Shown piece by piece: positions 62,001-64,000 of a stretch of 64,000 nucleotides of DNA. Below the pieces are notes generated by a model that saw only the letters and a program-made list of their open reading frames with translations, ran no database searches and was not told the origin of the DNA. The DNA comes from Rhizobium sp. CF122 (lineage in GTDB: Bacteria; Pseudomonadota; Alphaproteobacteria; Rhizobiales; Rhizobiaceae): assembly GCF_000282035.1 (NCBI RefSeq), contig NZ_AKKA01000071.1:186001-250000 (forward strand). The letters are read 5' to 3'. The first letter of the stretch is position 1. The number at the start of each line of letters is the position of its first letter. The position numbers and the translations under genes are program-made.

Positions 62001-62992
62001 CGATGACAGAGATCACTGAAACGATGAGACCGGAAAAGAGCCGCACCGCCCTTTCGGTGCAGGCCGCCTTCCTCATCATCGGCCTGCTGCTCCTGCTGCT
62101 GGCGCCATTCTTCTTCTATCCGATCTTCCTGATGAAGCTTCTGTGCTTTGCGCTGTTTGCCTGCGCCTTCAATCTGTTGCTCGGCTATACTGGCCTTCTG
62201 TCGTTCGGCCATGCGACCTTCTTCGGCGGAGCGGCTTATTTCACGGCCCATGCCGTCAAGGAATGGGGATTTTCGCCGGAGCTCGGCATCGTGGTCGGTG
62301 TAGCCGGTGCCGCCGTGCTCGGTCTCATTATGGGTTTTTTCGCGATCCGCCGCCAAGGCATCTACTTTGCCATGATCACGCTGGCCTTGTCGCAGATGTT
62401 CTTCTTCTTCTGCCTGCAATCGGAGTTCACGCATGGCGAGGACGGAATCCAATCCGTGCCGCGCGGCCATTTGTTCGGCCTCCTCGATCTCAATAATTCG
62501 ACCAACATGTATTATTTCGTGCTGGCCGTCTTCGTCGCCGGCATTCTAATCATCTGGCGCTTCATCAATTCGCCATTCGGAATGATCCTCAAATCGATCC
62601 GCGAGAACGAGCAGCGGGCGATATCGCTCGGCTATTCCGTCGCCCGCTATAAGCTTGGCGCCTTCGTGATGTCGGCCGCTCTTGCAGGCCTGGCCGGCGC
62701 GGTGAAATCGCTGGTCTTCCAGTTCGCGACCTTGACCGATGTTGCCTGGCAGATGTCCGGCGAGGTGATCCTGATGACCCTGCTTGGTGGCATCGGCACG
62801 CTGATCGGCCCGCTGTTTGGCGCTGGCCTCGTCGTAACGCTCGAAAACTATCTGGCGACATCAGAATTTCCCGTGACGATCATCACCGGCATCGTATTCA
62901 TGATTTGCGTGCTGATATTCCGCCGCGGCATCATCGGTGAGTTCTACGCATCGCGCCTCGGTCGGAAACTCGGCTTCGTCTACCGCCGCTAA
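61997..62992 (+). CDS. Liv-type ABC transporter permease (LivM family)
   Basis: A 331-residue membrane protein. Landmarks: [23 protein letters not shown] (LivM signature), [23 protein letters not shown], the EAA-like [21 protein letters not shown], and [27 protein letters not shown]. The ATG at 61997 overlaps the LivH-type stop (ATGA). It is followed 19 bases later by the GMC oxidoreductase gene. Confidence 0.93.
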   Translation: MTMTEITETMRPEKSRTALSVQAAFLIIGLLLLLLAPFFFYPIFLMKLLCFALFACAFNLLLGYTGLLSFGHATFFGGAAYFTAHAVKEWGFSPELGIVVGVAGAAVLGLIMGFFAIRRQGIYFAMITLALSQMFFFFCLQSEFTHGEDGIQSVPRGHLFGLLDLNNSTNMYYFVLAVFVAGILIIWRFINSPFGMILKSIRENEQRAISLGYSVARYKLGAFVMSAALAGLAGAVKSLVFQFATLTDVAWQMSGEVILMTLLGGIGTLIGPLFGAGLVVTLENYLATSEFPVTIITGIVFMICVLIFRRGIIGEFYASRLGRKLGFVYRR

Positions 62993-63011
62993 CCCGCGGG
63001 GTGGCATTCGC

Positions 63012-64000
63012 ATGGAACGCTTCGACTACATCATCATCGGCGCCGGCAGCGCCGGCTGCGTCCTCGCCAACCGGCTGTCCGAAGACCGGAACACGCGTGT
63101 GCTTTTGCTGGAGGCTGGCGGCAGCGACAATTACCACTGGATCCATATCCCCGTCGGCTATCTCTATTGCATCAACAACCCGCGCACCGACTGGTGCTTC
63201 ACGACCGCGCCACAGGATGGATTGAACGGACGCGCGCTCAACTATCCGCGCGGCAAGGTGCTCGGCGGCTGCTCCTCGATCAACGGCATGATCTACATGC
63301 GCGGCCAGGCGCGCGACTATGATCTCTGGCGACAGATGGGATGCACCGGCTGGAGCTGGGACGAGGTGCTTCCGTTTTTCCGCAAATCGGAGGACTTCTA
63401 TCGTGGCGAAAACGAGCTGCATGGCACAGGCGGCGAGTGGCGCGTGGAAAAAGCCCGCGTGCGCTGGGCGGTACTCGATGCATTCCAGGCCGCCGCCAAG
63501 GAGGCGGGCATTCCCGAAAGCCCGGATTTCAACACCGGCAACAACGAGGGATCAGGCTACTTCGACGTCAATCAACGGTCCGGCATTCGCTGGAACACCG
63601 CCAAGGCATTCCTGCGTCCTGCCATGCGACGAGGCAATCTGACAGTTTTGACAAAGGCTCAGGTCTCCCGGCTGGTGATCGAGGAGGGCGCCGTCACCGG
63701 TGTCGACTACAAGCATGGCGGCACCACGAAGCGCGCTTACGCGGCACGGGAAACGATCCTGGCAGCCGGCGCGATCGGTTCACCGCATATTCTGGAATTG
63801 TCGGGCCTTGGCCGCGGTGAGGTGCTCAAGAATGCGGGCCTCGAGGTCGCCATCGAGGTGAAGGCCATCGGCGAGAACCTGCAGGATCACCTGCAGCTTC
63901 GGATGGCCTACAAAGTCACCGGCGTTCCGACGTTGAACGAGAAGGCAACAAGGCTCATCGGTAAGGCGGCGATCGGCCTGGAATATCTCGTCAGGCGTTC
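63012..64000 (+). CDS. GMC-family FAD oxidoreductase (choline/alcohol dehydrogenase-like), partial
   Basis: The first 329 residues of a glucose-methanol-choline family flavoenzyme; the frame stays open to the right edge. FAD motif [20 protein letters not shown] with LLLEAGG, the GMC signature 1 region [21 protein letters not shown], and signature 2 around [33 protein letters not shown] follows as in choline dehydrogenase relatives. Members oxidise alcohols to aldehydes. Close coupling to the importer suggests that the imported compound or a product of it is an alcohol. The catalytic His pair lies beyond the edge. Confidence 0.9.
   Translation, partial: MERFDYIIIGAGSAGCVLANRLSEDRNTRVLLLEAGGSDNYHWIHIPVGYLYCINNPRTDWCFTTAPQDGLNGRALNYPRGKVLGGCSSINGMIYMRGQARDYDLWRQMGCTGWSWDEVLPFFRKSEDFYRGENELHGTGGEWRVEKARVRWAVLDAFQAAAKEAGIPESPDFNTGNNEGSGYFDVNQRSGIRWNTAKAFLRPAMRRGNLTVLTKAQVSRLVIEEGAVTGVDYKHGGTTKRAYAARETILAAGAIGSPHILELSGLGRGEVLKNAGLEVAIEVKAIGENLQDHLQLRMAYKVTGVPTLNEKATRLIGKAAIGLEYLVRR

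Overview
The window reads as part of an alphaproteobacterial genome of the Rhizobiaceae (Rhizobium/Sinorhizobium type). The support is GC-rich coding sequence, many ABC importers each paired with its own GntR or LysR regulator, a second-type complex I cluster like those known from rhizobial plasmids, and an integrase remnant of a plasmid-associated kind. No rRNA, tRNA, ribosomal protein or other core information gene was seen. I infer a secondary replicon (plasmid or chromid), but replication genes are not in view.

Layout. 1-196: start of an unrecognised small gene running off the left edge. 676-5780 (minus): complete peptide/nickel-type ABC importer, divergent from a FadR-type GntR regulator (5910), a mannonate dehydratase-family enzyme (6684) and a KdgD-type dehydratase (7718); together they look like a sugar-acid uptake and catabolism unit. 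8648-9405: IS110-type transposase remnant and inverted repeats. 9406-11337: chemoreceptor with a good terminator. 11670-12836: AAA/DUF4143 ATPase. 12850-13215: dead tyrosine recombinase.

13484-29989: a full NADH-quinone oxidoreductase (complex I) cluster in unusual order: J, K, a MrpD/NuoL-like pump, a small two-helix protein, a second MrpD/NuoL-like pump, M, N, then A, B, C, D, E, F, G on the plus strand, then H, I and a CBS-domain protein on the minus strand. It encodes four antiporter-like pump subunits instead of three and has no standard NuoL. This is the most interesting system in the window.

30402-35150: TauABC-type ABC importer, PrpF/GalD-type isomerase and divergent LysR regulator. 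35393-41488: FadR-type regulator, PLP-dependent C-S lyase-family enzyme and a sugar-type ABC importer in one direction. 41499-42326: SleB-type wall hydrolase lipoprotein. 42587-46404: sulfate importer (cysA, cysW, cysT, binding protein). 46855-48980: PTS IIA protein, short-chain dehydrogenase and an F420-type NADP oxidoreductase-like protein. 49142: xylitol dehydrogenase-type enzyme. 50269: DUF4242-adenylate cyclase fusion. 51193-53476: AmpR-like regulator divergent from a class C beta-lactamase gene broken by a one-base frameshift. 53969-55794: RclA-like flavin disulfide reductase and DUF4126 membrane protein. 55889-58092: glutaryl-CoA dehydrogenase and a LysR regulator. 58415-64000: a Liv-type (branched-chain amino acid family) importer followed by a GMC oxidoreductase cut by the right edge.

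Most of the window is therefore modular: transporter, one or two enzymes and a local regulator, with clear inverted-repeat operator candidates between divergent genes. All readings were made by eye from sequence; family assignments rest on recognised motifs, not on searches.
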